The notes below the pieces were generated by a model, which was not told the DNA's origin, did not search any database, and worked only from the letters and a program-made list of their open reading frames with translations. A DNA stretch of 64,000 nt from Caulochytrium protostelioides. Lineage: Eukaryota > Chytridiomycota > Caulochytriomycetes > Caulochytriales > Caulochytriaceae. Each line of letters begins with the position of its first letter. The stretch's first letter is position 1. The DNA is taken from NCBI GenBank assembly GCA_003615045.1, contig ML014131.1, forward strand, positions 113,518 through 177,517, read 5' to 3'. The position numbers and the translations under genes were made by a program. Below are positions 32,899 to 42,784 of the stretch, in pieces.

Positions 32899-34652
32899 AT
32901 GGCCGCCGCGGCAGACCAGCTCGCGAAGCTGGACGATCTCGTGACAGCGTCGCACGCGCCGCTCACCTACAAGCAAGTCTCGCGGCAGCTCGGCTTGACC
33001 CATGTCACCGCGAAGCACCTGCTGCATGCCTATGTCGCCGCGGCTAAGAAGTCCCGGTCTCCGGCAGACCTGACCGTGCTTTACTGCATCACGGGCCGGC
33101 TGAAGGGCTCCGATGCGCTCGCGATCCGCGTCGTCCGCGCCGCCGACCGCGAGGCCACCCAGCAGCAGTATGCCTCGGGCACCTGCCACATCTATGCCGT
33201 GATGGCCTCCAAGCAGCCCGTGCATCCGATCGCCCTCACGATCGCATATACGGAGCTGATCCATGCCGAGGCCTTCGACCAGCTTGGGTAAGTCTCCTCG
33301 GCTCGATGCGCTTGTCGACGCGCCGTCGCGCCGTCGCGCCTGCTGACTGTGCATGCTGACCCTCCTGAATGGAAGAGGTTCGCCAACTCACCCTGTTTGA
33401 TGTATGATGCTTACTCCAGGATCTATCGAACGATCCGCAATCCGGCGGTCACGTTCCAGCCGCGTGTGCCCGACGAGGTCGCCGCTCCACCGGCGGCCGT
33501 GAAGGCCCATTCGACAGGCACCCCGGGCACGACGAGTGCGGCCTCGACGCCGGTCCTCGCGACCTCCGCGTCGGCCACCTCCAAGTCGAGAGAAACCATC
33601 AAGTCTGAAACGGCCGTGCGGAGTTTCTTCCCGACCGCGTCGAAAGCCGCACCCAGCGGCGCCAGCGCCGGCGCTTCGCCGCCGAAACCGAGTACGACGG
33701 CGTCGTCCTTCTTTGCGCGATCGGTCACCGCCAAGCAGAAGCCGCCGGCCGCGGCGGCAGCGACGACGACGACGAAGGCAGCGAAGGTCAAGCCGGAACC
33801 CGAACCGGAACCCGCCGTGGGCGCGGCCGTCTCGTCCTCGGAAGACGAGGAAGAGGACGCGGGGGATGCGGTGGCGCGGCGCGAGGCCGAGGAAGCGGCG
33901 CGTGAGCGGCGGCAGCGCTCGCAAGCGCAGCGGCAGAAACTGATGGCCTCCATGGTGGACGGCAGTAGCGACAGCGAGGGCGACGTCGACGCGCCGCCCG
34001 CCCAGCCCCGGTCCCACCACGCCGGCGCCGATCGCGACGAGGATGCGCCGGACGCCGAGCAGTCGGAGCCGGATGTGGACGCAATGGAGGTGGATGCGGC
34101 GCCGTCGCGTGGCGCCAAGAGCAAGGCCCGTGCCAAGCCGCAGAAACCAAGCGACCAGACGACTTTGAATCCCACGGTGGCGCCGGCGTCGTCGTCCGAG
34201 ACCGCCGAGACGCGCATGGGCGCCGACGGCATCATGGAGCGCAAGCGCGTTGTCCGCGTTCAGAAAGAGCGCCATGTCCAGGAAGGCGGCTATCTCTGTA
34301 AGTGTGTCGCTCGCCCTGACCGGCGTGATCGCCTCAGACGTTCGCGTGCTTCTCGATCCCGACCTGATCTGGAGAAACAGGAATGGTTTCGGTAGACTCA
34401 CCCGTATTTCTTGATGTCCTCGTCCGTGATGGTCCAGCCGTGCAAACGTATTCGTCGGACGAAGAGCGGTGGGAGCCCGTGACGGCGCCGGCACCCAAGC
34501 GCGCCAAGCCGACTCCCGCCGCGGCGCCGCCGAAATCGGCGCCGTCCACATCGGCCCCAGGCCGCAAGGGGTCCGGTCCCGCCGCGCGCAGCGGAGGCGG
34601 CAGCCGTCCGAAAGCGCAGTCGAGCCTCGCGAGTTTCTTTGGCAAAAAGTAA
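32899..34652 (+). CDS. POLD3: DNA polymerase delta subunit POLD3/Cdc27
   Basis: Accessory subunit of DNA polymerase delta that bridges the B-subunit and PCNA. Exons: 32899-33287, 33420-34297 and, probably, 34438-34652 (493 aa). Donors of both introns are GTAAGT. The N-terminus is the family's winged-helix region: DQLAKLDDLVTASHAPLTYK, then VSRQLGLTHVTAKHLLHAYV and a beta-rich part ending in HIYAVM. The middle is Ala/Ser-rich and acidic. Toward the end come RKRVVRVQKERHVQEGGYL and TYSSDEE, matching the conserved POLD3 C-terminal block, and then the PCNA-binding PIP box Q-S-S-L-A-S-F-F (34617-34640) followed by GKK. The last acceptor is uncertain: an AG at 34394-34395 would also keep frame and add 14 residues, while the nearer AG before 34382 would create a stop. 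Confidence 0.88.
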
Positions 34653-34885
34653 ATACAATCGAGCGTTTCATACGTCTGGGCCACGCGAGGTGAGATGGGC
34701 GTAGCCGGGGGCGGCGGCGGCGTGGCTGAGTTTCCAAGGCCGTCGGTGGACGCCGCGCCGTCGGGCCAGCAGGGCGTGGGGGAGCCGGCCGGCGGCGGCG
34801 GCGGGTTGCTTGCGATTTGAACGTCTGGTCGTGCCGGCCACCGCCGAGCATCCCACCTACGCTCGCCACGTGGGGCATGGACTCG

Positions 34886-34932
<47 letters not shown>

Positions 34933-35187
34933 TGGAGCCGCTGCTGGAGCTGCTGCTGGAGCCCATCCGATCCCGTCCCATCACGCTGTCTGGGCGGCCG
35001 CGCATCCGCATCGTCTCGCGGTGCTTGTGGCTCGTTGCTCGTTTCTCGTTTCTTGATCGGCACGCGCGTTCCTCCGAAGCACGGACGCCACCGCGACACA
35101 CGGCCGCTCGAGCCTCAGGGCCACACGCGGCGCGACCCACGCGTCTCCCGTTCGGGCGCGCCGCCGACCACGGTGCGCGACGACGCG
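34653..35187. other. Intergenic region between POLD3 and the BCL7-like gene
   Basis: About 535 bp, very GC-rich, dominated by a (GCC)15 tract. The frame of the following gene is open from 34810, but before the Met at 35188 the translation is repeat-derived, so it is treated as leader. Confidence 0.5.
34886..34930 (+). repeat. (GCC)15 microsatellite
   Basis: Fifteen perfect GCC copies in the presumed promoter or leader of the gene starting at 35188. Confidence 0.95.
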
Positions 35188-36093
35188 ATGGCGTCGACCC
35201 GCGCCTCGCGCTCACGGTATGGCCCGACGGCCGGCGATGCCGCCGCCGACGCGGACGCCGCCGGCCTCTCGGGCCTCGACACGCCGACCCTCGGCCGCAA
35301 GCGGCTCGCGCCGAGCGGCGTCGGCTCCGGCAGCAACACGCCGCGACTTGGCGAGGCCGATGCCGACGAGCTGCGTGCCGACGGCGCCGCTGCCGCGGGC
35401 GCCGCAGGCGCCACGAGCGCCGGCGCGGACGCCGCGGCGCGCCGCAGCGACGCGCGGCCCGCGCACGACGCGCTGGCGTTTGTCGGCTGGAAGAAGCGCT
35501 GGATCACGCTGCCGGCGCGCGACGGCCCCGCCCCGACGCTCGGCCCGGTGCGCGACCACGAGCACAAGCCGCGGCCCGGCGTCGTCTATCGGTGGGCCAA
35601 AGACGGGCCCAGCGCGCCCGTCGTCGTGCCGCCGCCGCTGTGGAGGCTGCCCGCGTCCGAATCAGCCGCGGCGCCCACGGCCTCCCCGACGGCCGTGGAG
35701 GCCGAGCCCGATGCCGGTGCCGCCGATGCCGGTGCCGCCGATGCCGGTGCCGATGGCGTAGACGCCGAGACGGCAGACCCGGACGCGACTCCCACGGATG
35801 CGCCCGCGGCGGCGCGTGCGGCGGCCGACCAGGACGCTCCCCGTCCAGCGGCGTCGGACGCGCCCTCCGATCCGAAGGCCGTCGCCGTCCCGACCGAGAC
35901 GATCTCGGAGGATGGTGACGCGACGCCGCGCGGCGCCGACGGGACGGCGGCCGCGATGGCCGCGACGGCCGAGGTGCTGGATGCGGCGGTGGCCGCCGTC
36001 GCCGCCGCGGCGGCGATCGCGCCCTCCGGCGACAAGGATACGGTCCAGCCGACCCACGACCTCCACCCGACCCTGCCGCCGGCCAACCCCTAA
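35188..36093 (+). CDS. Ala-rich protein with a BCL7-like W-K-K-R-W-I-T motif
   Basis: Single exon, 301 aa from the ATG at 35188. The protein is dominated by Ala, Asp, Pro and Thr and is mostly disordered. The only conserved-looking block is residues 90-140: FVGWKKRWITLPARDG, a 20-residue insert, then VVYRWAKDGP. BCL7 proteins (SWI/SNF chromatin-remodelling subunits) have a short N-terminal W-E-K-K-W-V-T then I-Y-K-W-V-P block, and their N-terminus is also Arg/Ser-rich as here (MASTRASRSRYG). The resemblance is short and was judged by eye, so BCL7 is a hypothesis. The 15-bp Asp-Ala-Gly-Ala-Ala repeat and a poly-Ala stretch near residues 255-275 are features of this genome's GC bias. A coding role is likely because this block is not low-complexity. 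Confidence 0.55.
   Translation: MASTRASRSRYGPTAGDAAADADAAGLSGLDTPTLGRKRLAPSGVGSGSNTPRLGEADADELRADGAAAAGAAGATSAGADAAARRSDARPAHDALAFVGWKKRWITLPARDGPAPTLGPVRDHEHKPRPGVVYRWAKDGPSAPVVVPPPLWRLPASESAAAPTASPTAVEAEPDAGAADAGAADAGADGVDAETADPDATPTDAPAAARAAADQDAPRPAASDAPSDPKAVAVPTETISEDGDATPRGADGTAAAMAATAEVLDAAVAAVAAAAAIAPSGDKDTVQPTHDLHPTLPPANP
35710..35754 (+). repeat. Three tandem 15-bp units encoding Asp-Ala-Gly-Ala-Ala
   Basis: GATGCCGGTGCCGCC twice and a third copy ending in GAT, in frame inside the BCL7-like protein. Confidence 0.92.
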
Positions 36094-36981
36094 GCGCGGC
36101 AAGACGCAGCGGCCGCTGTTGGTACCATGATCGTTGGCTTGGGTCGCGAGCATCGTCCTGGCGAGGAGGACCGGGAACGGTCCTGTCGCGCGAGAGCGCG
36201 CGTCGTGGTCCTGAGCGGCCGCCGACCTCATGGCGAAGGGGCCTCGATCGCGTGTTGTCTCGGGGCTGGCGTTCAAGACCGGCGGCTGGCAGCCCGCGCC
36301 CCTTCCGCGGGGTCTCCGCCACCGCCGCCGCCGCCGCCGCCATGACATGGCCAGCAGCCGCTGTGGCGGGTGCGCAAGAAGCGAGAGGCCCGCGCGAGCC
36401 GACGCCACGCACGGCGGGGTCGGCGTCGACGTGCCGAGAAGCCGGCGGCCACGGCGACCCGCGGGTATGCTCGTCGGACTCTCAGTCGCGGGCATGCTCG
36501 TCGGGCTCTCGCTCACGGACTCTCTCGCTCACGGACGCTCGCTTACGGACTCTCGCTCACGGACTCTCTCGCTCACGGGCTCTCTCGCCCGCCACCGCCG
36601 CTCTCGCCCGCCGCCGCCACGGCATGCCCAGCCGTGGGCAGGCATGACGGCGCTCGGCGCTCACGAAGGACACGTCACGCGGGTCTCTCGCCTTCACCAG
36701 CGACGCCACGTGACCTTCGTTTTCTTTTGTATTCTTTGTATATCGACGCGTGATTCGACCCGCTGGAGAGTGTGCTGACCATTGCTGCTCTGCTCGCCTC
36801 GCGACGCTGTGCCGGGCTCCTTCCCTGGTCGTGGTCTTGGCCGACTTGCCGCCAACGGCTGTTGCGTTTCACCCCGCCGCCCCCTCTCCCTGCCGACCCG
36901 CCGACCCGCTCCGATCCCGATCGGGCTCCTATCGGCTTTTCGCGTTAGGCTGCGCGTGCGCACGCCCCGTCGCGCGCTCCC
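36094..36981. other. Intergenic region between the BCL7-like gene and ADA2
   Basis: About 890 bp. It holds a minisatellite-like array around 36501-36590 and an AT-richer promoter-like stretch near 36700-36750 (TTTGTATTCTTTGTATATCG). No open frame has a recognisable product. Confidence 0.5.
36501..36590 (+). repeat. Imperfect minisatellite of CTCTCGCTCACGGA-type units
   Basis: About five imperfect copies of a 14-20 bp unit (core GCTCACGGACTCTCTC) in tandem, with less regular copies just upstream from 36467. Confidence 0.85.
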
Positions 36982-38705
36982 ATGACTGTCATTCAGAAGA
37001 AGCGCAAATTCACAAAGGATGATGCGGGAAACCAGGCGACCGGTAAGCGTCACTGCGTCCCGCCGCTCAGCACGGCGACGACGTCCAATGGAGCGTCACG
37101 GACCATCTCCCCCACCAGCAATGGATGATTCACTCACACGATCGTGAAATTCCGCCTTTTTGCTGGTGGTGATCCTGCGGTCTCGATGGATGTTCGATCG
37201 GTCCATCGCTAGTCTCGGTCAGCGAAGACTATGGCCAGAAGTATCACTGCGATGCGTGCGAGAAGGACATCACCAATGTCGTTCGCGTGCGATGCGCCGA
37301 GTGCCCCGACTTTGACCTCTGCGTGAAATGTTTTTCGCACGGACAAGAGCTGCGCGAGCATAAGCGCGATCATGCCTACCGCGTGATGGAGGTCCTCAAC
37401 TTCCCGCTGTACGAGGCCCACTGGGGCGCCGACGAGGAGCTGCTCTTCGTTGAGGGCCTCGAGATGTTTGGACTCGGCAACTGGGACCAGATCTCGGAGC
37501 ACATGGGCGGCTCCAAGACCAAAGAAGAGCTGGACGCCCACTACAAGAACGTGTTCATCCAGAGCCCGCGCTGGCCGTGTCCTCAGGCCACTGGCGTCTT
37601 TGACAAAGCGACTTCGCGGCTGACGAACCGCGCCCAGCACCGCCAGCCCGTGCAGTTTACGACCCGCCCGCCCGCCTCGCAGCCAGTCAACCACGAGATC
37701 GCGGGCTACATGCCCGGCCGCGGCGAGTTCGAGTATGAATACGAGAACGAAGCCGAGACCCCCATCAAGGATATGGTGTTTGAGGATTTCCCGACGCCGC
37801 CTGGGCCGCTGCCGACGACGCTGGTAGCGCAGCTGGCGAGCGAATGCGAGATCATCCGCGAGCCGACGGTGCGGCTTCGTACGGCGATGCTGTCCGTCTA
37901 CAACACGGCCCTCGAACGCCGCAAGGAACGCAAGAAGCTGCTCTTTGACCGCCACCTGACCAACTACCGCAAGATCCAAGCCGCCGAGAAGCGCCGCGAC
38001 CGCGGCGAAAAGGAGATCCACAACCACCTGAAGGTGTTTGCGCGACTAATGACGGCGCAGGACCACGAGGTCTTTGTCGCGGGGCTCGTCAAGGAGGCGC
38101 AGTTGCTGGAGCGCATCGAGCAGCTCCAGACATATCGCCGGATGGGCGTTGCCACGCTGAAGGAAGCCGATGAGTACGAGCAGCACAAGGAGTACCATCT
38201 CCAGGCCATGCGGCCGCACTTGCGAGAGCTGCACCGCAACTCGTTTCGGTCGAGCCGGTCCAATATGGACGAGCTGCTGGCGCCGTCGACGAGCGGCAAG
38301 CACCACGCGCACGCGCCCCCACCGGCGGCGTACGGCACGCCCACGGGGCCCGTGACGCCGGGCACGGCCCGCGGCGGCGTCGGCAGCGCGCCGTCGCCCG
38401 CCACACCGGGGACCGTCGTCACGGCCGCCACCGCCACCGCCACGGCGCTGCGCAAACTGCCGCAGCCGCTCGACATCTCGAACCACGAGGGGTATGACCT
38501 GCTCACGGAGCCCGAGCAGCGGGTCTGCTCGCGCCTGCGCCTCGCGCCCCGCGCTTACCTCGTGATCAAGCAGACCATGATCCGCGAGTATCAAGCCACG
38601 GGCTCCATGCGCCGCCGCCAGGCCCGCGAGCTCATCAAGATCGACGTCAACAAGACGAGCCGCATCTACGACTTTTTTATCGAGATGGGATGGATCAAGC
38701 GCTAG
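36982..38705 (+). CDS. ADA2: ADA2, transcriptional adaptor of the SAGA acetyltransferase module
   Basis: Adaptor that stimulates the Gcn5 histone acetyltransferase in SAGA/ADA. Exons 36982-37042 and 37213-38705 (517 aa); the 170-nt intron has donor GTAAGC and acceptor CGCTAG and joins in phase 1. Domains in order: ZZ zinc finger about 31-75 (YHCDACEKDITNVVRVRCAE, then C-x(5)-C-x2-C and paired His), SANT/Myb about 88-140 (LGNWDQISEHMGG then HYKNVF), a central helical region with FPTPPGPLP, ETLRL-like sequence and RLMTAQDHEVF, a Ser/Gly/Pro linker, and the C-terminal SWIRM domain about 440-517 ending YDFFIEMGWIKR. All family domains are present and in normal order. The acceptor at 37212 is the only nearby one that keeps frame. 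Confidence 0.95.
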
Positions 38706-39527
38706 TCGTTTCTCGATCGCCGTCTCGGTCTCGGTCTCGGTCTCGGGTGCCGTCCATCGGTTTTCTTTGCGATGACTGTCAAAAAACTGTATTTAAGTGA
38801 TCATTGATTTCATGGATGAATGCCGCATCAGCGGCTGGATCGCGCGGCCTTTTGAAAGCCCGCTCTGGTCAGCTCCGGTTTGGGGGAAATCGCTGCCGTG
38901 TGATGAAATGTGATGAAATGGCCGGAGCGGAGAGCGAAGCGCGGCTCCGAAGGGGGGCGAGGTGAACCACACCGCAGGGTCCCTTTTTCATCGGCATCCC
39001 GGCGCGTGGCACGCCCCCCACCTGCAGATCACACGACGCCCGCCGATCCCCAGCGCCGATCCCGGCGCGGAAGGCGCCGGGACCGCAACCAGACTCCGCT
39101 CGATACCAGCACGGCGCTCTCAGAGCTGGACGACACGGAGGCGGCATCGCGGCCGCCTGAGGGTGTACTATTCTATGATGCTGAAAGCGGCATAGCTGTC
39201 TCCGATGTCGCACCGCCATCCACACGACCGATGGCGGGTATGCTCCGAACGTCGAGCGTGGATTCCATTCGGCCCAAAGACCGCTTGTGAGCATGATGTC
39301 CGACGCTTGATGCATCACGGGTCATCAATGATCCTTCGCTTCCCGGCGCCGAGGCCTTTTCTATCGACCATCATCGACCGTCATTACAGACTGCACGCGT
39401 CTCTCGCGGCGTCGCTGACACGCATCGGCTGACACGCATCCGTCGCCGGCCAACCTCTCTCCTCCGGCCGCCGCCGCTGCGGGGCCCCTCGGCCGCCACC
39501 CCCTCACTTGCCTCTCGCGAGAGCGCC
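38706..39527. other. Intergenic region between ADA2 and CFAP100
   Basis: About 820 bp. It starts with a (GTCTCG)n repeat in the ADA2 3' flank and an AT-rich stretch (38760-38830). A 126-codon plus-strand frame at 38910-39290 has no recognisable domain. The last 100 bp are C-rich leader before CFAP100. Confidence 0.5.
38722..38747 (+). repeat. (TCTCGG)n hexanucleotide repeat
   Basis: Four near-perfect copies, 17 nt after the ADA2 stop codon. Confidence 0.9.
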
Positions 39528-41363
39528 ATGGCGACGCTCCCGTCCGCGTCGCGGGAGAGCTCCACCCGCAGCCTCGGCGCGCCGCACCCGCCGCAGCTCG
39601 TGCATCCGCGGTATGCGGCGCAGCGCGCCGCCGACGCCCTCCTCGCCCGACCCGTCGCGGCGCACCACGAGCCGCGCAACCGCATCATCAAACTGCCCGA
39701 CCTCGACGGCGCCGCGGACCGCGGCCGCGGTCGAGGCCGCGGCCCGCCGTCGGCGCGGTCGCTGAACGGGGCGCGCGGCGGCAGCGCGCCCGGGGGCGCC
39801 GGCGCCGGCCGGTCGACGTCGGCGCCGGCCGACAGCGAGTCGGGCGCCGCGGCGGCCGCGGCGGCGCCGGCGCCGTTCACGCTCCCGACGGACGCGCAGC
39901 TGATCAAGATCCGCGAAGACGCGCGGCTGGCGCGGAAGCATGCGCGGGCCGGCGGCGCGCACCGGCGGCTGTATCAGACCGGCGGGAGCCGCAAGACGTT
40001 CCGGGAGATCCTGGCGGAAGGCGATGACTCGGCCGCGCTGGCGAACGCGCAGCGCAAGGTGCAGCAGTCCCGGCTCGAGAGTCAGGGCGAGACCGAGTTC
40101 GGCAAAGAGTACCTCCAGAGCTTCATTACCAAGAAGCGCGAGATCTTTCTCGTACAGTATGCGCTTGGTGTGAAGCGCGAGGAGATCGAGAAGCTCGAAG
40201 AAATCGGCCAGCAGGAGGAGCAGAAGCTGCTGGAAGAGGAAAGGGCGCTCGAGGAGGACGCGGCCAAGTTCGATGCGTTCCTCAAAGAAAACGACCGCAA
40301 CTCCGTCGAGGCGATCAAAAAGGCGGAAGTCGAAACGAAGGCCAAACTCGAAAAGATGGCGGAAATTAAGCGCCTCAATGCGCTCATCAGCAACGTGCGC
40401 AGTGAAATGGCCAAGAACGAGGACCAGCTCAAGGACCTGAAGAAGTACCGGCAGTTTCTGGACGCGCTGGTGCCCAAGGAGTACCGGCTGCAGCATGCGT
40501 CGCTGGGGACGACGCACCTGCCGCGGCCGACGTCTGCAGACGCGCTCGCCGCGGCTGCCGGGGTCGAGACGCGCACTGAGACGGCCGCCGTCGCGGCCTC
40601 GCCGGGCCAGCTCGGCAGGAAGACTGCCGACGAGTACGACATCGAGGAGGACCCCCTGACGCTCGCGTACTTTGACTCACCACAAAAGCTGCTTGATATC
40701 TTCACGGACTTAGAGGAATCGAACCTGGTGCTGATCCAGAACTGCCAGGACGCCGAGGAAGCGCTGGAGGAAGTCAAACTCGCGCTCGCGGATGCCGAGG
40801 GCAAGCTCGCCGAGGACACGCTGAGTCTCTCGCAGCAGATTGACCAGCTGAACACCGCCATCGCCAAGGAGGACGAAAAGGCCGCCCACCTCCAGCTCCG
40901 CGCGGATGCGCTGACCTCCTCGGCGACCGGCGCCGAGCAGCAAGAGCGCGGCTTGGCGCAGCTGCACGCGCGCATCCAGGACCTGTATACCAAGTCGACA
41001 AGCGACAGCGACGGGTCGTTGACGACGCTGCAGATGCTGACGGCCGTCGAGAACAAGCTAGAGTCGCTGTTCACGGCGATCGAAGGCATGCCGGCCGACA
41101 AAGTGCTGCAGGCCGAGAAGATCCGCGACAAGGAGCGGCGGCAGCAGGCGCGTCAAGAGAAAATGGCGCTGCAGCGACAGATGCAGGAGGACCGTGTGCA
41201 GCGCGCGCTCGAGCGCGCGAAGGCCCCTCCCAAGCGCCGGCCGGGCAAGCCGGTGATGACCCGCTCCGTGCTCGGGCCGCGCCGCGTCAACAAGACCAAG
41301 GAAGTCATCCGTAAGCGCAACGAAGAGGACCTTGAATACTACTTCCAGGACCTGGAGCTATAA
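39528..41363 (+). CDS. CFAP100: CFAP100/CCDC37, flagellar inner-arm regulator (MIA complex)
   Basis: Coiled-coil axonemal protein; in Chlamydomonas FAP100 and FAP73 form the MIA complex, which links to the I1/f inner dynein arm and adjusts beating. Single exon, 611 aa, ATG at 39528. Residues 1-125 are Ala/Gly/Arg-rich. Residues about 185-320 are the conserved DUF4200-type coiled coil, with KKREIFLVQYALGVKREEIE, DAAKFDAFLKENDRNSVEAI and KYRQFLDALVPKEYR, closely matching CCDC37. A second coiled coil spans about 390-510 and a basic tail includes RRVNKTKEVIRKRNEEDLEY. Like the dynein heavy chain, it is expected only in organisms with motile flagella. It is the strongest evidence, with the dynein, for a zoosporic life cycle. 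Confidence 0.88.
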   Translation: MATLPSASRESSTRSLGAPHPPQLVHPRYAAQRAADALLARPVAAHHEPRNRIIKLPDLDGAADRGRGRGRGPPSARSLNGARGGSAPGGAGAGRSTSAPADSESGAAAAAAAPAPFTLPTDAQLIKIREDARLARKHARAGGAHRRLYQTGGSRKTFREILAEGDDSAALANAQRKVQQSRLESQGETEFGKEYLQSFITKKREIFLVQYALGVKREEIEKLEEIGQQEEQKLLEEERALEEDAAKFDAFLKENDRNSVEAIKKAEVETKAKLEKMAEIKRLNALISNVRSEMAKNEDQLKDLKKYRQFLDALVPKEYRLQHASLGTTHLPRPTSADALAAAAGVETRTETAAVAASPGQLGRKTADEYDIEEDPLTLAYFDSPQKLLDIFTDLEESNLVLIQNCQDAEEALEEVKLALADAEGKLAEDTLSLSQQIDQLNTAIAKEDEKAAHLQLRADALTSSATGAEQQERGLAQLHARIQDLYTKSTSDSDGSLTTLQMLTAVENKLESLFTAIEGMPADKVLQAEKIRDKERRQQARQEKMALQRQMQEDRVQRALERAKAPPKRRPGKPVMTRSVLGPRRVNKTKEVIRKRNEEDLEYYFQDLEL

Positions 41364-41480
41364 GTTAACCACCTTCGCCTGAAGCGAATGCCCTGTCCGC
41401 GGGCGTATGACCGCCATTCGCTTTCTCTCTTGCAGGTATTATCGCATCCATCACATTTCCCGGTGTTTTCAATCATAATC

Positions 41481-41486
41481 AATAAA
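41481..41486 (+). terminator. Polyadenylation signal of CFAP100
   Basis: AATAAA, about 118 nt after the CFAP100 stop codon. Confidence 0.6.
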
Positions 41487-41515
41487 AGAAAGAGCCGTTG
41501 TGGGATTATGACATG

Positions 41516-41555
41516 GCATGCGCATGCGCATGCGAGAATGGGGGGGGGGGGGGGG
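41516..41555. repeat. 18-bp GCATGC palindrome followed by a 16-G homopolymer
   Basis: GCATGCGCATGCGCATGC (41516-41533) is its own reverse complement; a run of 16 G follows at 41540-41555. The homopolymer length may be unreliable in the assembly. Confidence 0.85.
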
Positions 41556-41692
41556 ACACTCCTCTCTCTGTCTCCCCGGATCCTTCTGTGGCCGCGGCTG
41601 TGCGGTTAGAAGGCCCAAGAGCCCCATCGCATCCCACATCGTGGCATCGCACGGCATCGCATCCCTTCTCGTGGCATCCTGCCCGTTCTGGC

Positions 41693-42070
41693 TTACGAGT
41701 TGATGCTGTACTTGTGGCCGCACTTGGTGCAGGAGAGGAAGACGGTCTGCCCCTCGTCGGCGGAACGGAGCTGGGCCGTGTGGAAGACCATCTCGGGCGC
41801 GCCGCACTGCGGGCACTTCTCCTGGATCACCGCGCCCTGCTTGGCCGCGACGGTCGGCTTGAAGGACGCCGGGCGGTGCGGGAACGCGGACGGCTTGCTG
41901 CGCGACACAATGGCGATGTCCTCGAAGAGGTCCGACGGCACCGTCTGCTTGCACGTGCCGCACTGCACGACGGTCTCGCTGCCGGTCGGCGGCTCCAAGA
42001 GCGTCTCGCACTCGGGGCAGCAGATAATCGTCAGATCCCGCAGTGCCGCGGGCGCCGTCGCCGTCGCCAT
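41693..42070 (-). CDS. RPA12: RNA polymerase I subunit RPA12 (A12.2/ZNRD1)
   Basis: Small zinc-ribbon subunit of RNA polymerase I that supports transcript cleavage and termination. Single exon, 125 aa, the usual family length. The N-terminal zinc ribbon is CPEC at about 18-21 and CGTC at about 37-40. The C-terminal TFIIS-like ribbon has CPQCGAPEMVFHTAQLRSAD followed by EGQTVF and then CTKCGH; the RSADEGQ loop with its Asp-Glu pair is the catalytic hairpin. RPB9 lacks this ending and RPC11 differs in its N-terminal ribbon, and the short N-terminus and spacing fit RPA12 best. It faces CFAP100 tail to tail. Confidence 0.88.
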   Translation of the reverse strand: MATATAPAALRDLTIICCPECETLLEPPTGSETVVQCGTCKQTVPSDLFEDIAIVSRSKPSAFPHRPASFKPTVAAKQGAVIQEKCPQCGAPEMVFHTAQLRSADEGQTVFLSCTKCGHKYSINS

Positions 42071-42784
42071 CGTGCGCCGTGTGTCAGGCAGGGGTGCGTG
42101 CGGTCCCGGAAGACGAATGGAAAATCCAGTCGCGAGCGCGCGCGGAGTCAGCAGCGACGAGAGCCGTCGGGTGGCGCGGTCAGAGCGCCAAGTCTACGTG
42201 TCGGAGTTTCGTGGCAGAGGGTGGCAGCGGCTCGTGGCAAACGGCTCGTGGCACAGGAGTACAAGAATCAGAATAAAGCGGAACGACAGATAGAGCTTGG
42301 AGGCGCTCATACTCTCACTGCACTTTCATGCGCTTGGACGTCTTTCCCGCGTTGGGTTGCTTGCCGTTGCTTGCCTTCGTCGTGTTCATCGTTGGCCTGC
42401 CAGCGACAAGGTTGTTCAATGTGGCGGAGAAAAGCCGAACAAAGGATGTCGTTTCGCAACCGCCTCGCCCCGTCCCGCCCTGTCCTAGCGAGGCCGCCTC
42501 CGCATTGAGGGAACCAGCACCCCCTCGAGGGGGCTGAGTCGCTCGTCGTCGGCCCGACATCGCTTCTCATCCCGCCTCTCGCTGGCCCACGGGCGAGACA
42601 TGAGGGCGTGTTCGTGCCGGATGTTCGTATTCAACAGATCGTATTCAACAGGAAGCACAGAGGAGGAAAATGGGGCAAAGCATGGCCACGACGCTGGAGC
42701 TTTCCGTACCGTCCGACGGTGCCGTGACGATGCCGTACAGCGATGCGAGGCGCATGCTTCAGCCATGCGACGCTTCGTCGTTAC
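42071..42784. other. Intergenic region between RPA12 and the SET-domain gene
   Basis: About 710 bp. It carries the RPA12 promoter (reading leftward) and the 3' flank of the SET-domain gene, both minus. A short direct repeat of CGTATTCAACAG occurs at about 42628-42652. No supported gene. Confidence 0.5.

Larger units (their letters stand above)
41364..41692. other. Convergent 3' region between CFAP100 and RPA12
   Basis: About 330 bp between two facing stop codons. It contains an AATAAA signal for CFAP100, a GCATGC-type palindrome, a 16-G run and imperfect repeats of GCATCGCA near 41625-41680. No gene. Confidence 0.7.

Noticed and set aside
33388-34878. 496-codon minus frame across POLD3
   Set aside because: Arg/Gly-rich antisense shadow without a domain; POLD3 exons with a PIP box occupy the other strand.
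38910-39290. 126-codon plus frame between ADA2 and CFAP100
   Set aside because: The C-terminal half looks mildly protein-like but there is no domain, and overlapping frames exist on the other strand. Kept out without transcript evidence.
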